The translations under genes were made by a program, and so were the position numbers. The notes beneath the pieces were generated by a model that was given only the letters and a program-made list of their open reading frames with translations, was not told the origin of the DNA and searched no databases. From NCBI GenBank assembly GCA_010692645.1, contig JAAHGS010000003.1, positions 48,602 to 112,601 of the forward strand: a DNA stretch of 64,000 nucleotides, read 5' to 3'. Source of the stretch: Symploca sp. SIO2E9. Lineage in GTDB: Bacteria > Cyanobacteriota > Cyanobacteriia > Cyanobacteriales > Coleofasciculaceae. How positions within the stretch are numbered: the stretch's first letter is position 1; each line of letters starts with the position of its first letter. Shown one piece after another: positions 21,601-31,431 of the stretch.

Positions 21601-21822
21601 ATCTGCGCTCTTAACAATAAGGCTAGCGCCCTTTCTTGTCTTGGAGATTTATATGATGAATTATCTCAGAACACAGAAGCAATGGAGTATTGGCAAGCAG
21701 CGTTGAGTGTGTTTTCTCGCTGTCTAGATATTGCTCCTAGTGATGAGTATATTCGGAATCTTAGGGATCAGTTGCAAGCATTTGTTAATAATTTGAAAGT
21801 TAGGAAATTTTTGGTTGACTGA
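18622..21822 (+). CDS. P-loop NTPase fused to a long TPR-like repeat array
   Basis: Walker A GDGGNGKSLLLRF; nine 48-aa units of the LAPDYIYALNNKGxxLQRLGDLQTKLxQxPQALxSYxxAIxxYN type. Confidence 0.85.
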   Translation: MSINKKTGRRHSSRSEGNHALELFTGRYEFIRLFARYLNSDLPHEQILFFYGDGGNGKSLLLRFLRTRCCKRFPKDIWQQLETKSDAEVVEYIDKLADSRDFVTVISVIHDFGQQPRGDDQPQDPFYGLLMLRRNLANAAKALGYRLHFPLYDFACVWYLHQQGKLTRERIRDIFPQEELELLNELVEILSGIPGVGLAKAVLGIFSKCLSQGFTVLQRKWRVNEDDVRTIQAMEPDSELIDELPRLFAADLNAAMKQPEAPPRIVLFFDTHEAFWGQERHLTGQLRFQRDEWLRYLVGEVELSAGIMVVVSGREQPRWDEASRFNIPARFIDTQLISHFSAMDADTYLRRARIEDAKLREAIVTYASVGPGQVHPFYLGLCADVVWQAQQRGQNLTSADFRTAVDANQKPKELIERLLRYVERDIEYAVHALSACRAFNYELYRQLGTALEFDVSKPDFEILTEFSFVWNDQRQGENWYRIHDLLRRLDDEINNPKTRQAHVMLEKYYRARRDIAEAIYHTNRLDWEQGLEEWIEVFEQALKLSRYDQCRILLEIRNELSIKSDFHLGSVSQFEGDYFVQLARHAEAKQEYLEAIATYDHSLALAPDDHEILNNKGNALQSLGDVYTKLAQHPQALDAYTQALAAYNSSLAFEPDYIYALNNKGTVLQRLGDLQTRLAQYPQALVSYSEAIASYNHSLVISPNYNEVLNNKGIALQKLGDLQTKLAQNPQALQSYEQAITSYNSALKIDPDYTYALNNQGLVLQRLGDLQAKLTQHPQALKSYEQAINTYNNALALAPDYIYALNNKGLALQRLGDLQTKVVQPRQALISYSQAITTHDSALSLAPNDICALNNKAIALQRLGYLHVKLEQYPQALESYSQAIATYDHALTLAPDYIYALNNKGIALQKLGYLQTQLEKYPLALASYREAIATYNRALTIAPDDVYALNNKGAVLQRLGYLQTKLAKYQQALKSYLDAIASYNSSLSLAPDDICALNNKASALSCLGDLYDELSQNTEAMEYWQAALSVFSRCLDIAPSDEYIRNLRDQLQAFVNNLKVRKFLVD

Positions 21823-22022
21823 CAATGAGCTGCGCCAGCTAACACTTATGGGACTTGCAAAGAATAAATTATCCCAAAAAACCCTGAGTTCGACGTAAAT
21901 TAATGTAGAAGATATGCCAGACAAAGGTTTTGATCCTTTTTTTAAGCTTTCAAGTGCTTTGTTATAGCATCTGACGGCTCAAAATCCTTGCACTTTTTAG
22001 CGAATCCTTGCGGAGCCAGAAG

Positions 22023-22052
22023 CCCACACCGTAATCTATGATTCGGTGTGGG
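22023..22052. other. Perfect 9-bp-stem hairpin CCCACACCG/CGGTGTGGG
   Basis: Inverted repeat with 12-nt loop, followed by AGATGTCAC. Confidence 0.6.
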
Positions 22053-22263
22053 AGATGTCACGGAAAACCCTTGGTACTTTTGGGAACCAAGGGGTGAAAC
22101 TCAGATTTTACAGGCTGTGTAGCTTCCAGATTCGTTCTGTAGACTTATTCAGCAAACCCTACTTAATTCATCCTTACTTGTTTAGGACTACCAAATATTC
22201 GTGGATTTAGTCTTGGGTACTCCATTCCCTCAAATTTCTGATATCATAGCTAATGCGACAGTT

Positions 22264-22345
22264 GCGGACGTGGCGGAATTGGCAGACGCGCTAGATTTAG
22301 GTTCTAGTACCGTAAGGTGTGAAGGTTCAAGTCCTTTCGTCCGCA
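22264..22345 (+). tRNA. tRNA-Leu (anticodon TAG)
   Basis: GCGGACG...CGTCCGC acceptor stem, CTAGA-TTTAGGT-TCTAG anticodon arm, GGTTCAAGTCC T-arm. Confidence 0.95.
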
Positions 22346-22614
22346 TATCAATACAGATCTGGTAGTGTAGAGCGGTCGCTTCTTTAATGTACGGTTACAC
22401 ATTAGCCGCTTGTTCCGCTTCCCGTTTAAAAGCCCCAATTTGAGCCTCTGCTTGTGTCCCAATAATGGATAACTGTTGATTGACAGAGGCGATCGGATCA
22501 CAAGAGGGGTTGAAGCTGTCAAGCTAAATCCGTAGAAAAAGTGGATAACAGTAGACAATGTTGACCGCGCGGTTGAGGGTGGAGAAGGAAACCAGAGGCG
22601 CGAGCGATTCCTTC

Positions 22615-22815
22615 TCATGCTCTTAAGCAAGAACCCAATGCTTCACAAAAAGTAAGACCAAATTTGACTTGAGGTGAGGTGCCGACTATGATATCGTCTA
22701 TGTCCTCAACAGTCTTGATGAAATAGCTGTGACCGATAGTAAGGTTATAGGCTTCAGCAATTTTGATCGGTACTAACTTGAGTTCCATCAGTTTCTTATG
22801 CTCGACTTTCGGCAT
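22615..22815 (-). pseudogene. Truncated adenosine-specific kinase remnant (N-terminal part)
   Basis: MELKLVPIKIAEAYNLTIGHSYFIKTVEDIDDI...VKFGLTFCEALGSCL resembles the N-terminus of the about 160-aa adenosine-specific kinase family, then stops. Confidence 0.65.
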
Positions 22816-23056
22816 GTGGGACTCACTTGCTTGTACCTAAGCGAACTACTTTAGTTTCGCTAAGGCGTTAGCTACAAGTCTTTCAAGAGTATTGCTTAAA
22901 CGGCCTAGAAACGGTGCACCACGCTTGTGCACCATTCTCTAACCGCAATTTTACTGAGTAAGTATTGAGAGATTGCAATGAATTTTCAGTAATTTTTCTG
23001 ATCACAAACCAGGATAAACAGGATTAAAGTATGAATCGTAGTATATACCAAGTTTT

Positions 23057-23305
23057 ATGGCTATCAAAACGGCTTTAGTTACCAAACAACCGGAAATCGG
23101 TCAGCTTGTTCGTGAACTCAGGCTCTCTACCGAACTTACACAAGAAAAGTTTGCTGCAGCTTTGGGCGTTACCTACCCCACGATTAGCCGCTGGGAGAAT
23201 GGACATACCAAGCCTTCTCCCCTAGCAATACAAAAGATAGAGCTTCATCTCAGGCGGATGGGTGATCAAGGTCGTTACTTGCTACAGAGGTATTTAGAGA
23301 ATTAG
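23057..23305 (+). CDS. XRE-family helix-turn-helix transcriptional regulator
   Basis: LVRELRLSTELTQEKFAAALGVTYPTISRWENGHTKPSPLA. Confidence 0.92.
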   Translation: MAIKTALVTKQPEIGQLVRELRLSTELTQEKFAAALGVTYPTISRWENGHTKPSPLAIQKIELHLRRMGDQGRYLLQRYLEN

Positions 23306-23570
23306 TTTAGTCAACAGTTACCAGTTTTCACTAATCAGTTCTCACGACTTATCCCCCCCCCCTGGTCCCCTCAAAGGAGATGAGTTGGAAACAAGGATCA
23401 GGTTTGCTTGCTTTATACTCCACAAAGGAAGAGTATCTCCACTGAGAATCATTTTTGCCATTTATAGCTGTTCGCTCTCGTCTATTTACAGTACAAATGT
23501 TCTAAGCCTTTGCTAATCAAGCCTCAATTTGTGATTTGTAAATACACCAGCGCGAAGCGCTATAACTGGT

Positions 23571-23613
23571 AACTGGTAACTGGTAACTGGTAACTGGTAA
23601 CTGAAAAATATTT
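23571..23613. repeat. Heptamer tandem repeat (TAACTGG)n
   Basis: About six consecutive TAACTGG units. Confidence 0.95.
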
Positions 23614-23729
23614 TGGCAATTGGTAGCCCCTCAACGAATTCTCTAATTTCAGTCCGGTTTCAAGAAAGCTAGGGTGTGGCAGACAATAATTGCGTGCTAT
23701 ACCCAAGATCGATAGTACTAGAGAGAGAG

Positions 23730-23831
23730 GGGTGAGCAAAAAAACCTGTGGGGAAATAATTAAGCAGACGCCCAGACGCCCAGACACCCAGACGCGGAGA
23801 ACTCAAATCCCACGCAAAATTTCGTTCACCC
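23730..23831. mobile_element. 102-bp MITE-like element (GGGTGAACGAAA family), copy 2
   Basis: Ends GGGTGAGCAAAA/TTTCGTTCACCC; 9-bp GAGAGAGAG on both sides; interior shares AAGCAGACGC..CCAGACGCGGAGAA.TCAAATCCCACGCAAAATTTCGTTCACCC with copy 1. Confidence 0.85.
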
Positions 23832-24391
23832 GAGAGAGAGAGAATCACTCGCGCCAAGAACTTTCAGCGTACTCAGCTGTGCATGGGTTAAGCCTTTAAC
23901 CCCAGTAATGTTCATCCCCTCATAAGGCCTCTGGGTCCTGAGGGTTTTAAGACACTTACCTGTTTTAACATCCCAAAGCTTGATCGTTTCATCTTGAGAG
24001 CCACTAGCTAGGGTTTGACCATCTGGGCTGAAAGCAACAGACCATACTAAATTGGTATGTCCTTGAAGAGTTTGGAGACATTGACCGCTACTGAGTTCCC
24101 ATAATTTCACTGTATGATCGCTGCTACCACTAGCTAGAATTTTACCTTGAGGATTGAAAGCAACTGACCAAACTCGACTATTATGTCCCTGTAAAGTTTT
24201 GCAACATTGACTGCTACTGAGGTCCCATAGCTTCACTGTATGATCCCCACTACCACTAGCTAGGGTCTGACCATCGGGACTAAAAGCGACTGTCCAGACC
24301 CAATTAGTGTGTCCTCGCAATACCTGGAGACATTGAGCTTTGCTAATATCCCACAATCTCACTGTATGATCATAACTTCCACTAGCCAGAA
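23826..24391 (-). pseudogene. WD40-repeat C-terminal segment of a broken NB-ARC/WD40 gene
   Basis: About four WD40 units ([14 protein letters not shown]) and the family-typical C-terminus [27 protein letters not shown]. Frame is offset from the upstream NB-ARC ORF. Confidence 0.8.
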
Positions 24392-24408
24392 TCGGGCTAT
24401 TTGAATCA

Positions 24409-26010
24409 TTATTCTATCCCTTGCTTGAGGACTGAAGTTGCTTGATGGTTGGGAAAAGTAACTGAGGTGCTATTGCTTTGGGCAATACTATGTGTAGGCG
24501 GTTGAGTGAAGCTTGGAGCTAAAAGTGTTCGCAAGGTCGAGAGAATTTGATGTAATTGATTTTCAATAGCTTTGGGAGAACCTAGAATTGAGATTAATTT
24601 ATCAATTACTGGTTGTAAAATTAGGCGGGTTTGAGTATCTCTAACATAATCTTTAGCTTGAGCCTTGACTATGGCATGACTCCGGAACAGGTCGATGTTC
24701 TGAGTGTCAATTTCTTCGCAAATCTGTTCAGTGAAGCGATGGATCAGGTATTCCATAACTACAGGTTGTTGGGTAAAACCTGCGGTGGTTTTTTCGAGTA
24801 ATGAACGGCGCTGTAAAGAGGTTAGTGCCTGTAGGAGTTCACTGGCTGATACGACAGAAACAAAATCTGCTCGCAAATCAGAAAATGACACTGGCTCACG
24901 ATTGATGGCAAGCCAGTACATGATTTCTTGTTCAATCTTGGTCAAGCGCTGAAGCTGCTGTTCTAAGAGGTCACGAATATCATCAAAAATAAAGGAATCA
25001 TACTTTAAAAATTCCAGGAAATTGGAAATATTGCTATCAAAAAAATCTCTAACTGTAGCCGCCACAATCTTTAAAGCTAAGGGGTTGCCAGCATAGTGTT
25101 CAATTAAGTCCTGCCACTGGGTATCTGAACCAGTAAAAGTACCTTTAGTTTGAAAAATTTCTCGTCCTTCCAGTGCGTGTAAACCAGTTAATTGCCAGCA
25201 GCGAACTGGTAGAGATTCGCCCTCTAAGGCTGCCAATCCTTGGGGTTTTTCTCGAGATGTTAGCATCAAGCAGCTATTGTGGGGAGTTTCGCCTAAACAA
25301 TTGAATAGTTGGGCATATCCCTCATATCCGTTGCGATAGCGTCCAGTACAATCACCACTCACTAGAATCGATTCGATATTATCTAGGACTAATAAACAGC
25401 GATGTTCTCGTAAGAGGGTAATTAGCTGCAATACTCGTTCATCAAAGGTTTCAGGTACATCGCATTGATGTTCTTTAGAAAGGAATTGAATCAAGTTAGC
25501 AAGTAGATCCTCCACAGGTGGTGTATTACGGAGGCTGCGCCAGATGACGTACTCAAACTTATGCTGAATTTGTGTTGCTAGCTTTACAGACAAAGCAGTT
25601 TTACCAATTCCACCCATGCCTAGCAGCACTACTAGTCGGCAATGGTCATTGACAATCCATTGCTCTAGAATAGCAAGTTCAGTGCTGCGATTATAGAAAA
25701 CAGAGACATCGATCGCTTCTCCCCAATCTTGACGGGATTTAGTAATCCCACCCTCGAAATTATCCACTATGGGTGAAGAGGAAATCTGCTCACCCCAATC
25801 AGCAAATTCTTTCCACTCCAGTGCCAGTTTTTGACAGATTTCTACAAAAGTAGCAAAATCAACTGATTTCCCGGTGAGAAAATTGCTGATTGTTGCTAAG
25901 GAGAGTCCTACATCTTCAGCAAGTGCTCTTTGGCTACGAAAACCATTGCGCTTGAGAGCCAATTTGGCTTTTTTAACGTACTCTGTGTGAAGTTTGAGTG
26001 ATCGCGACAT
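24409..26010 (-). CDS. HTH plus NB-ARC NTPase N-terminal part of a broken NB-ARC/WD40 gene
   Basis: N-terminal HTH ([23 protein letters not shown]) and P-loop [19 protein letters not shown]; terminates just before the WD40 segment. Confidence 0.85.
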   Translation of the reverse strand: MSRSLKLHTEYVKKAKLALKRNGFRSQRALAEDVGLSLATISNFLTGKSVDFATFVEICQKLALEWKEFADWGEQISSSPIVDNFEGGITKSRQDWGEAIDVSVFYNRSTELAILEQWIVNDHCRLVVLLGMGGIGKTALSVKLATQIQHKFEYVIWRSLRNTPPVEDLLANLIQFLSKEHQCDVPETFDERVLQLITLLREHRCLLVLDNIESILVSGDCTGRYRNGYEGYAQLFNCLGETPHNSCLMLTSREKPQGLAALEGESLPVRCWQLTGLHALEGREIFQTKGTFTGSDTQWQDLIEHYAGNPLALKIVAATVRDFFDSNISNFLEFLKYDSFIFDDIRDLLEQQLQRLTKIEQEIMYWLAINREPVSFSDLRADFVSVVSASELLQALTSLQRRSLLEKTTAGFTQQPVVMEYLIHRFTEQICEEIDTQNIDLFRSHAIVKAQAKDYVRDTQTRLILQPVIDKLISILGSPKAIENQLHQILSTLRTLLAPSFTQPPTHSIAQSNSTSVTFPNHQATSVLKQGIE

Positions 26011-26306
26011 CCCCGCTTCCCCTGAGTTGACCGAAAAGTTTGTTGGCTTGTTTATAAATCTATGGTTTTAGCTAAGATTCAGTTGAATTCATAGATAACT
26101 CTTGCCTCTGATTTTGTACCAAAAACAGTAAATTACTTCTTTAAGAAGCAACTGGATCTCCATTGGTACTGGGTATCTATAGTACTTATCACTCTTGATT
26201 TAGGCTTTTACGCATAAGTTAGAAATAAGTCAGTACATTCTTAGGTCTTAACTTAGTCAATTGCCGGTTTTGATGAAGTTATAGAACTCAGAAAGGAAGT
26301 AAAACA

Positions 26307-27167
26307 ATGGCTGACGTTATTATCGGTGGTGCTAACAACGACAACTTGATTGGCTCTAATGGCGATGACCTAATCCGTGGTGGTGATGGTGATGATACTC
26401 TCGCTGGTGGTAATGGCGATGATACCTTAATTGGCGATCGAGGTAGCGATCTCTTTTTAGGAGGTTGGGGTAATGACCGCTTTATTTGGAACGACGGCGA
26501 CGGCAGCGATGTTATGGAAGGAGACCAAGACTTTGACGTGACTCAGTTTAATGGAGCCGTTAATGATGGAGATAATACAGTTCTAGAAAGTAACGGAGTC
26601 AGGGCATCTTTCCAACGAGTTAATCTGGGTCAAATCACTCTTGATGTCGATAATGTAGAACAGTTCGAGATTAATGGTCTCGGCGGCGACGACACCTTGA
26701 CAGTTAAGGATTTGTCTCCAACTGATGTGATCAAGGTTGTCTTTGATGGTGGTGACGGCAACGACTTCCTTGATGCTAGTCAGACAAATGTCGATATACT
26801 TGCTATTGGCGGTGACGGTAGTGATACCCTGGTTGGTGGTTCTGGTAACGATACCATCGTTGGCGGTAGTCTCGAAGACTTAGGTCAAGGTGAAATTGAT
26901 TACATGAGTGGTAGCGGTGGTGCTGATACCTATGTGCTTGGGGATAGTCAGTCTATATACTATAACTACCAAGGTGATAGTGACTATGCTTGGATTACTG
27001 ACTATACTTCTGGTGTTGATAGTATCCAACTCCACAATGGTATGAGTTACCAATGGCAAGATGTAACTATTGGTTCAGTTGCAGGTGCTGCAGTCTACTA
27101 TAACAACGATATGATTGGTTTTGTGGAAGGACACACCTCAGATGCAGTACAGGTTAACTATGTTTAA
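26307..27167 (+). CDS. RTX/hemolysin-type calcium-binding repeat protein
   Basis: GGDGDDTLAGGNGDDTLIGDRGSD nonapeptide repeats. Confidence 0.92.
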   Translation: MADVIIGGANNDNLIGSNGDDLIRGGDGDDTLAGGNGDDTLIGDRGSDLFLGGWGNDRFIWNDGDGSDVMEGDQDFDVTQFNGAVNDGDNTVLESNGVRASFQRVNLGQITLDVDNVEQFEINGLGGDDTLTVKDLSPTDVIKVVFDGGDGNDFLDASQTNVDILAIGGDGSDTLVGGSGNDTIVGGSLEDLGQGEIDYMSGSGGADTYVLGDSQSIYYNYQGDSDYAWITDYTSGVDSIQLHNGMSYQWQDVTIGSVAGAAVYYNNDMIGFVEGHTSDAVQVNYV

Positions 27168-27351
27168 CTAGAAGATGTTAGGTATCAGGTTTTTGGTTTG
27201 AGGTTTTCTTGAACTTCAAACCTGACACCTTCGGAGTTTAATCCCTAACGAAATTGATACCTAAAATCTAATCTTGATTACCTAAATGTTTGCTACAAAT
27301 ACTTTTTAAGTAAGAAGTTTTAATTAAAAAGCAATCAATGTTCTTGTCCTC

Positions 27352-27384
27352 ACTTATTACTTATTACTTATTACTTATTACTTA
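27352..27384 (-). repeat. Heptamer tandem repeat (TAAGTAA on minus strand)
   Basis: TTATTACTTATTACTTATTACTTATTACTTA. Confidence 0.95.
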
Positions 27385-27418
27385 AAGCCAGACTATTTGT
27401 AGCATTCTTGTGATCTAT

Positions 27419-27580
27419 TCAATTAACTTTAGAGCTAACTGCTGCCTCCCGTGCCTTTTGCTCTAGTACTTGTGCTGTTTTAGCCACCCTCCGAGCTAAG
27501 GTAGTGTCACCTCGGCGGGCAAGGGTTCTAGCAATAGCTTTGAGCCTACGAATGTCCTTAAAAGAAACTTTACTTTTCAT
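27419..27580 (-). CDS. Small basic hypothetical protein (53 aa, below the ORF-track cutoff)
   Basis: MKSKVSFKDIRRLKAIARTLARRGDTTLARRVAKTAQVLEQKAREAAVSSKVN; AGGAG SD (AGGAGATAACCAATG). Confidence 0.6.
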   Translation of the reverse strand: MKSKVSFKDIRRLKAIARTLARRGDTTLARRVAKTAQVLEQKAREAAVSSKVN

Positions 27581-28439
27581 TGGTTATCTCCTGTCAATGC
27601 CAACCAAGACAGTGACGAAAGAATCATTTTCTCTACTAATAAGTATAGCAAATCAGGAATAAGAAAGCCTGTAACTGATCACAAGCTGATTGTGACTTGC
27701 TACTTATTACTCCAAGATTTAACTTTTAGATTACGGCAAGTATTAACTTTTTGTAATATATTTTTTTTTAGTTGTTTATGAGCAACAGCATTTACTTTTG
27801 AGAAGTGTTTCTGACTTTAATCGTTTATATGGTAATAGTTTTCGGAAATCTTGAGTTTAGCTACCTTAACACTGAGAATCATTAAACTCAGCAATTAATT
27901 GAGGCTACATAATTAGAACACTGGCAACAACTAGATTGTGGAGATGCAGCTATATTACTTATCGAAATTAATTTGGGTTAAATACCCCACCGTCTATACG
28001 GTGCATAAAATTGGTTGGGGTCAAATCCCCATCCAATTTGTCCCCGCGTCCCCGTGTCACCGTGTCCCCGCGTCTTTAACGCCCTGTTGCTAATTATGGC
28101 TCTCCCGTACATGTGGTGATAATAAAATTTTATATATTGTAGGGTGGGTTAGGCTGGGGTCATAATTTGTGAATTCTAGTATTGTTTTCCTATCAGCGCC
28201 GTAAGCCACCAAAGATAATTTGTAGTCTGATATACAGTTTTCACCAATATCTCTGGAGAGCCGTAATTATTTACGCAAAGGCCTTGTAGTTCATAAACTG
28301 TCACACATTTAACTTGCATTTGTTAGATAGATGGGGAAATGGTGAATAATTAACCATGAACTATGAGCTATCAACTATGAACCATCAACAATAAACCAAG
28401 CTTGATATGATCAGTTAGTGTTCTCACAATCAATCCTTC

Positions 28440-30062
28440 GTGTCCCAAAAGCATAAGTCTTCTCGTTCACTGGCTGGAATTGCGGGGATTGTGGCAGTTG
28501 CCACACTAATCAGTAAAGTGTTTGGGTTAGTGCGTCAGCAGGTTATTGCTGCCGCTTTTGGCGTTGGACCAGTTTTCAATGCCTACGCCTATGCTTATGT
28601 TATCCCTGGTTTTCTCTTAATTCTACTTGGAGGCATTAATGGTCCTTTTCACAGCGCCCTAGTAAGTGTTCTTGCCAAGCGCGACAAGTCGGAAGCACCG
28701 CGACTAGTGGAAACTGTAACAACTCTGGTTGGGAGTATCCTCTTACTAGTCACAATTGCTCTAATAGTCTTTGCTAACGTTTTTATTGATATCTTAGCAC
28801 CGGGTTTGAGCAATACACCAGAAGGTTTGCAAGTACGCGCGGTTGCAATTCGACAGTTGCAAGTAATGGCACCAATGGCAGTGATGGCAGGGCTAATTGG
28901 CATTGGCTTTGGAACTCTCAATGCTGCTGAACAATACTGGCTACCGGCGGTAAGTCCCTTATTTTCTAGTATTGCAGTTATTGGTGGCTTGGGTATTTTG
29001 GTGCTGCAATTGGGTGAGCAAGTTAACGCTCCCCAATATGCGATGTTAGGTGGTATTGTCTTAGCAGGTGGTACTCTTGCTGGAGCACTCCTCCAGTGGC
29101 TCATGCAGCTAGGAGTACAGTGGCGCACAGGGATGGGCAAGTTACGCCTGCGCTTTAACTGGCGAGTGCCAGGAGTTAAGGAGGTGATGCAGGTAATGGC
29201 ACCAGCAACTCTATCTTCTGGGATGCTGCATATTAATGTCTATACTGACTTATTTTTCACCTCTTATCTTCCTCTCCAAGCAGCGGCGGCTGCTAGCTTG
29301 AACTATGCTAATCTCTTAGTTAATACCCCTCTCGGGATTATCTCAAATGTGATTTTAGTCCCATTGCTGCCAGTATTTTCGCGACTAGCTGCGCCTGAGA
29401 ATTGGCCAGAACTAAAGCAAAGGATTCGTCAGGGAATGATACTTACTGCCCTCACAATGTTACCTCTGAGTGCCTTAATGGTGACTTTGGCAACGCCAAT
29501 TGTGCGGGTGGTTTATCAGCGCCAAGCTTTTGACGCCGAGGCATCGCGGTTAGTTGCCTCTGTACTCATGGCTTACGGCATTGGCATGTTTGTCTACTTG
29601 GGAAGGGATGTATTGGTGCGGGTGTTTTATGCCTTGGGAGATGGGCAGACGCCCTTTCGCCTGAGCGTGTTTAATATCTTTCTCAATGCCGTACTCGATT
29701 ACTTTCTCGTTGATGCCTTTGCTACACCTGGTTTAGTATTTGCCACAGTTGGCGTCAACATTACCTCAATGATAGTACTGTTGTGGATATTGAACCGCAA
29801 GCTTAATGGTTTGCCTTGGCGGGAGTGGATTGTGCCATTTCTCGGTTTGACTGCTAGCAGTGTGGTGGCAGCAATTGCGAGTTGGGGCGTCAGTTGGGGC
29901 TGCCAGCAAGTTTTCGACACCAGTAATTTGTTACTAGGACTGTTGCAATTGGGTTTGTCTAGTTTCGTTGGTTTGGGTGTTTTTTGTCTATTTGCCACAG
30001 GGCTAAATTTGCCGGAGGTGGATATTTTTGTTTCCCGTTTACGTCAGAAGTTTGCTCGTTGA
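28440..30062 (+). CDS. murJ: Murein biosynthesis integral membrane protein MurJ (MviN)
   Basis: GIVAVATLISKVFGLVRQQVIAAAFGVGPVFNAYAYAYVIPGFL; polytopic MATE-like. Starts with GTG. Confidence 0.95.
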   Translation: MSQKHKSSRSLAGIAGIVAVATLISKVFGLVRQQVIAAAFGVGPVFNAYAYAYVIPGFLLILLGGINGPFHSALVSVLAKRDKSEAPRLVETVTTLVGSILLLVTIALIVFANVFIDILAPGLSNTPEGLQVRAVAIRQLQVMAPMAVMAGLIGIGFGTLNAAEQYWLPAVSPLFSSIAVIGGLGILVLQLGEQVNAPQYAMLGGIVLAGGTLAGALLQWLMQLGVQWRTGMGKLRLRFNWRVPGVKEVMQVMAPATLSSGMLHINVYTDLFFTSYLPLQAAAAASLNYANLLVNTPLGIISNVILVPLLPVFSRLAAPENWPELKQRIRQGMILTALTMLPLSALMVTLATPIVRVVYQRQAFDAEASRLVASVLMAYGIGMFVYLGRDVLVRVFYALGDGQTPFRLSVFNIFLNAVLDYFLVDAFATPGLVFATVGVNITSMIVLLWILNRKLNGLPWREWIVPFLGLTASSVVAAIASWGVSWGCQQVFDTSNLLLGLLQLGLSSFVGLGVFCLFATGLNLPEVDIFVSRLRQKFAR

Positions 30063-30178
30063 ATTCTTCAGTTTGATGAATGTGCAATTGATTGGAAGCA
30101 GTCTGGCTGAAAGCGAGTCATATCTTAAAAAAAAGAGATGAGCTTAATACCCATCTCTAACACTGACACGCGAATCAA

Positions 30179-30835
30179 TTAACGCAACCCAGGATTGTGG
30201 CAAATTAAACTCATAAACTCCTGACGGGTTTTAGCATCATTGGCAAAGACTCCTCTAAGCGCACTGGTGGAAGTCCAAGAACCAGGTTTTTGGACTCCTC
30301 GCATTACCATACACATATGAGTTGCTTCTACTACTACAGCAACACCTAATGGTTGTAATAATCCTTGAAGTGCATCGGCGATTTGGGCGGTTAATCTTTC
30401 CTGTACCTGCAAACGTCGTCCGTACATTTCACAAATGCGAGCAATTTTTGAGAGTCCAATTACCTTACCATTGGGAACATAAGCCACATGAGCGCGACCG
30501 AGAATAGGTAATATATGATGTTCACAGGAGCTAAATAGGTCAATATCACGAACCAAGACCATTTCATTAGTATTTTCGTGAAATACTGCCCCATTAAGAA
30601 GTTCGTCTAAAGATTGATGATAGCCAGAAGTCAAAAATTTAAGGGCTTTAACCACTCGTTTTGGTGTATCTTTCAAACCTTCGCGGTCTGGATCTTCTCC
30701 TAATCCTAACAGTAAAGTCCTTACCGCTTGGCGCATCTCCTCCTCAGAGACAGGAGGGTGTTGTGTAGTAGTTAATAATGGTAATTTATTATTGATTTTG
30801 TCAACTTGATTGGGTTCGGACTGAGCAAAGGTCAT
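30179..30835 (-). CDS. folE: GTP cyclohydrolase I
   Basis: [59 protein letters not shown]. Confidence 0.97.
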   Translation of the reverse strand: MTFAQSEPNQVDKINNKLPLLTTTQHPPVSEEEMRQAVRTLLLGLGEDPDREGLKDTPKRVVKALKFLTSGYHQSLDELLNGAVFHENTNEMVLVRDIDLFSSCEHHILPILGRAHVAYVPNGKVIGLSKIARICEMYGRRLQVQERLTAQIADALQGLLQPLGVAVVVEATHMCMVMRGVQKPGSWTSTSALRGVFANDAKTRQEFMSLICHNPGLR

Positions 30836-31027
30836 GATTTTGAATTAAATTAAACGGTAACAGAAGTAGCCAAGCAGTTATTTAGCTGTCGGCGGAGTTT
30901 ATCGGTATCTATAGCAGTGCGCGCTGGTATGTTTACAAATTCAGGTAAATAACAATTGCTAAAACCTTTGTTTGATAAGCTTTTCCATTCCCTGTTCCCA
31001 GCGCGCAGCGCTATAAATGACGACCAA

Positions 31028-31098
31028 TAGACATCTCCAGAAACCTCAATTTGGGAACGTTCGCATAAGGGTTATAGCATAATTATTGGAGATGTCTA
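31028..31098. mobile_element. Short MITE-like element, TA-flanked (same end family as 9269-9417)
   Basis: TAGACATCTCCAGAAA...ATTGGAGATGTCTA inverted ends. Confidence 0.55.
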
Positions 31099-31105
31099 AT
31101 AAAGA

Positions 31106-31303
31106 CTAGCTGCTTGACAGGAGAATTAGACCACGCTTTGGACTTGATATCGTTGCGCTGTCAGCATAGTTGGAAAATGTGACGTAATTGGCTTCTTGCA
31201 GAATTTGATTGAGTAAGCTAGTTTCCCCGCTGCCGAGAAAGCCTGTAATGATGGTGACTGGAACTCCTTGCTGGTTAATCTCTGGCATGGTGAAGACAAG
31301 CAA
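31106..31303 (-). pseudogene. Truncated COG0523/CobW-type GTPase remnant
   Basis: VPVTIITGFLGSGETSLLNQILQEANYV parallels VTIITGFLGSGKTTLLNQILQ of the neighbouring intact gene, but Walker A Lys is Glu and the ORF ends after the N-terminus. Confidence 0.75.
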
Positions 31304-31431
31304 ATTGGTTTACAAAAATTGATTATAACGATAATTGTTCTCAAAAATCTAGTGGTAGTTCAGAAGGGTAAATTGGCTAAACGAAGTTAACATAACTTAA
31401 TATCGTGTCCTATTTTGCACTTACTTCGGCT

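Noticed and set aside
22304-22630. 108-aa minus-strand ORF
   Set aside because: C-terminal part (RSVLICGRKDLNLHTLRY) is antisense tRNA-Leu; no coherent protein signature.
23560-23787. ORF ending SYQLPVTSYQLPVTSYQL
   Set aside because: Translation of the TAACTGG heptamer array.
28649-29140. 163-aa ORF antisense to murJ
   Set aside because: Shadow ORF opposite a clear MurJ.
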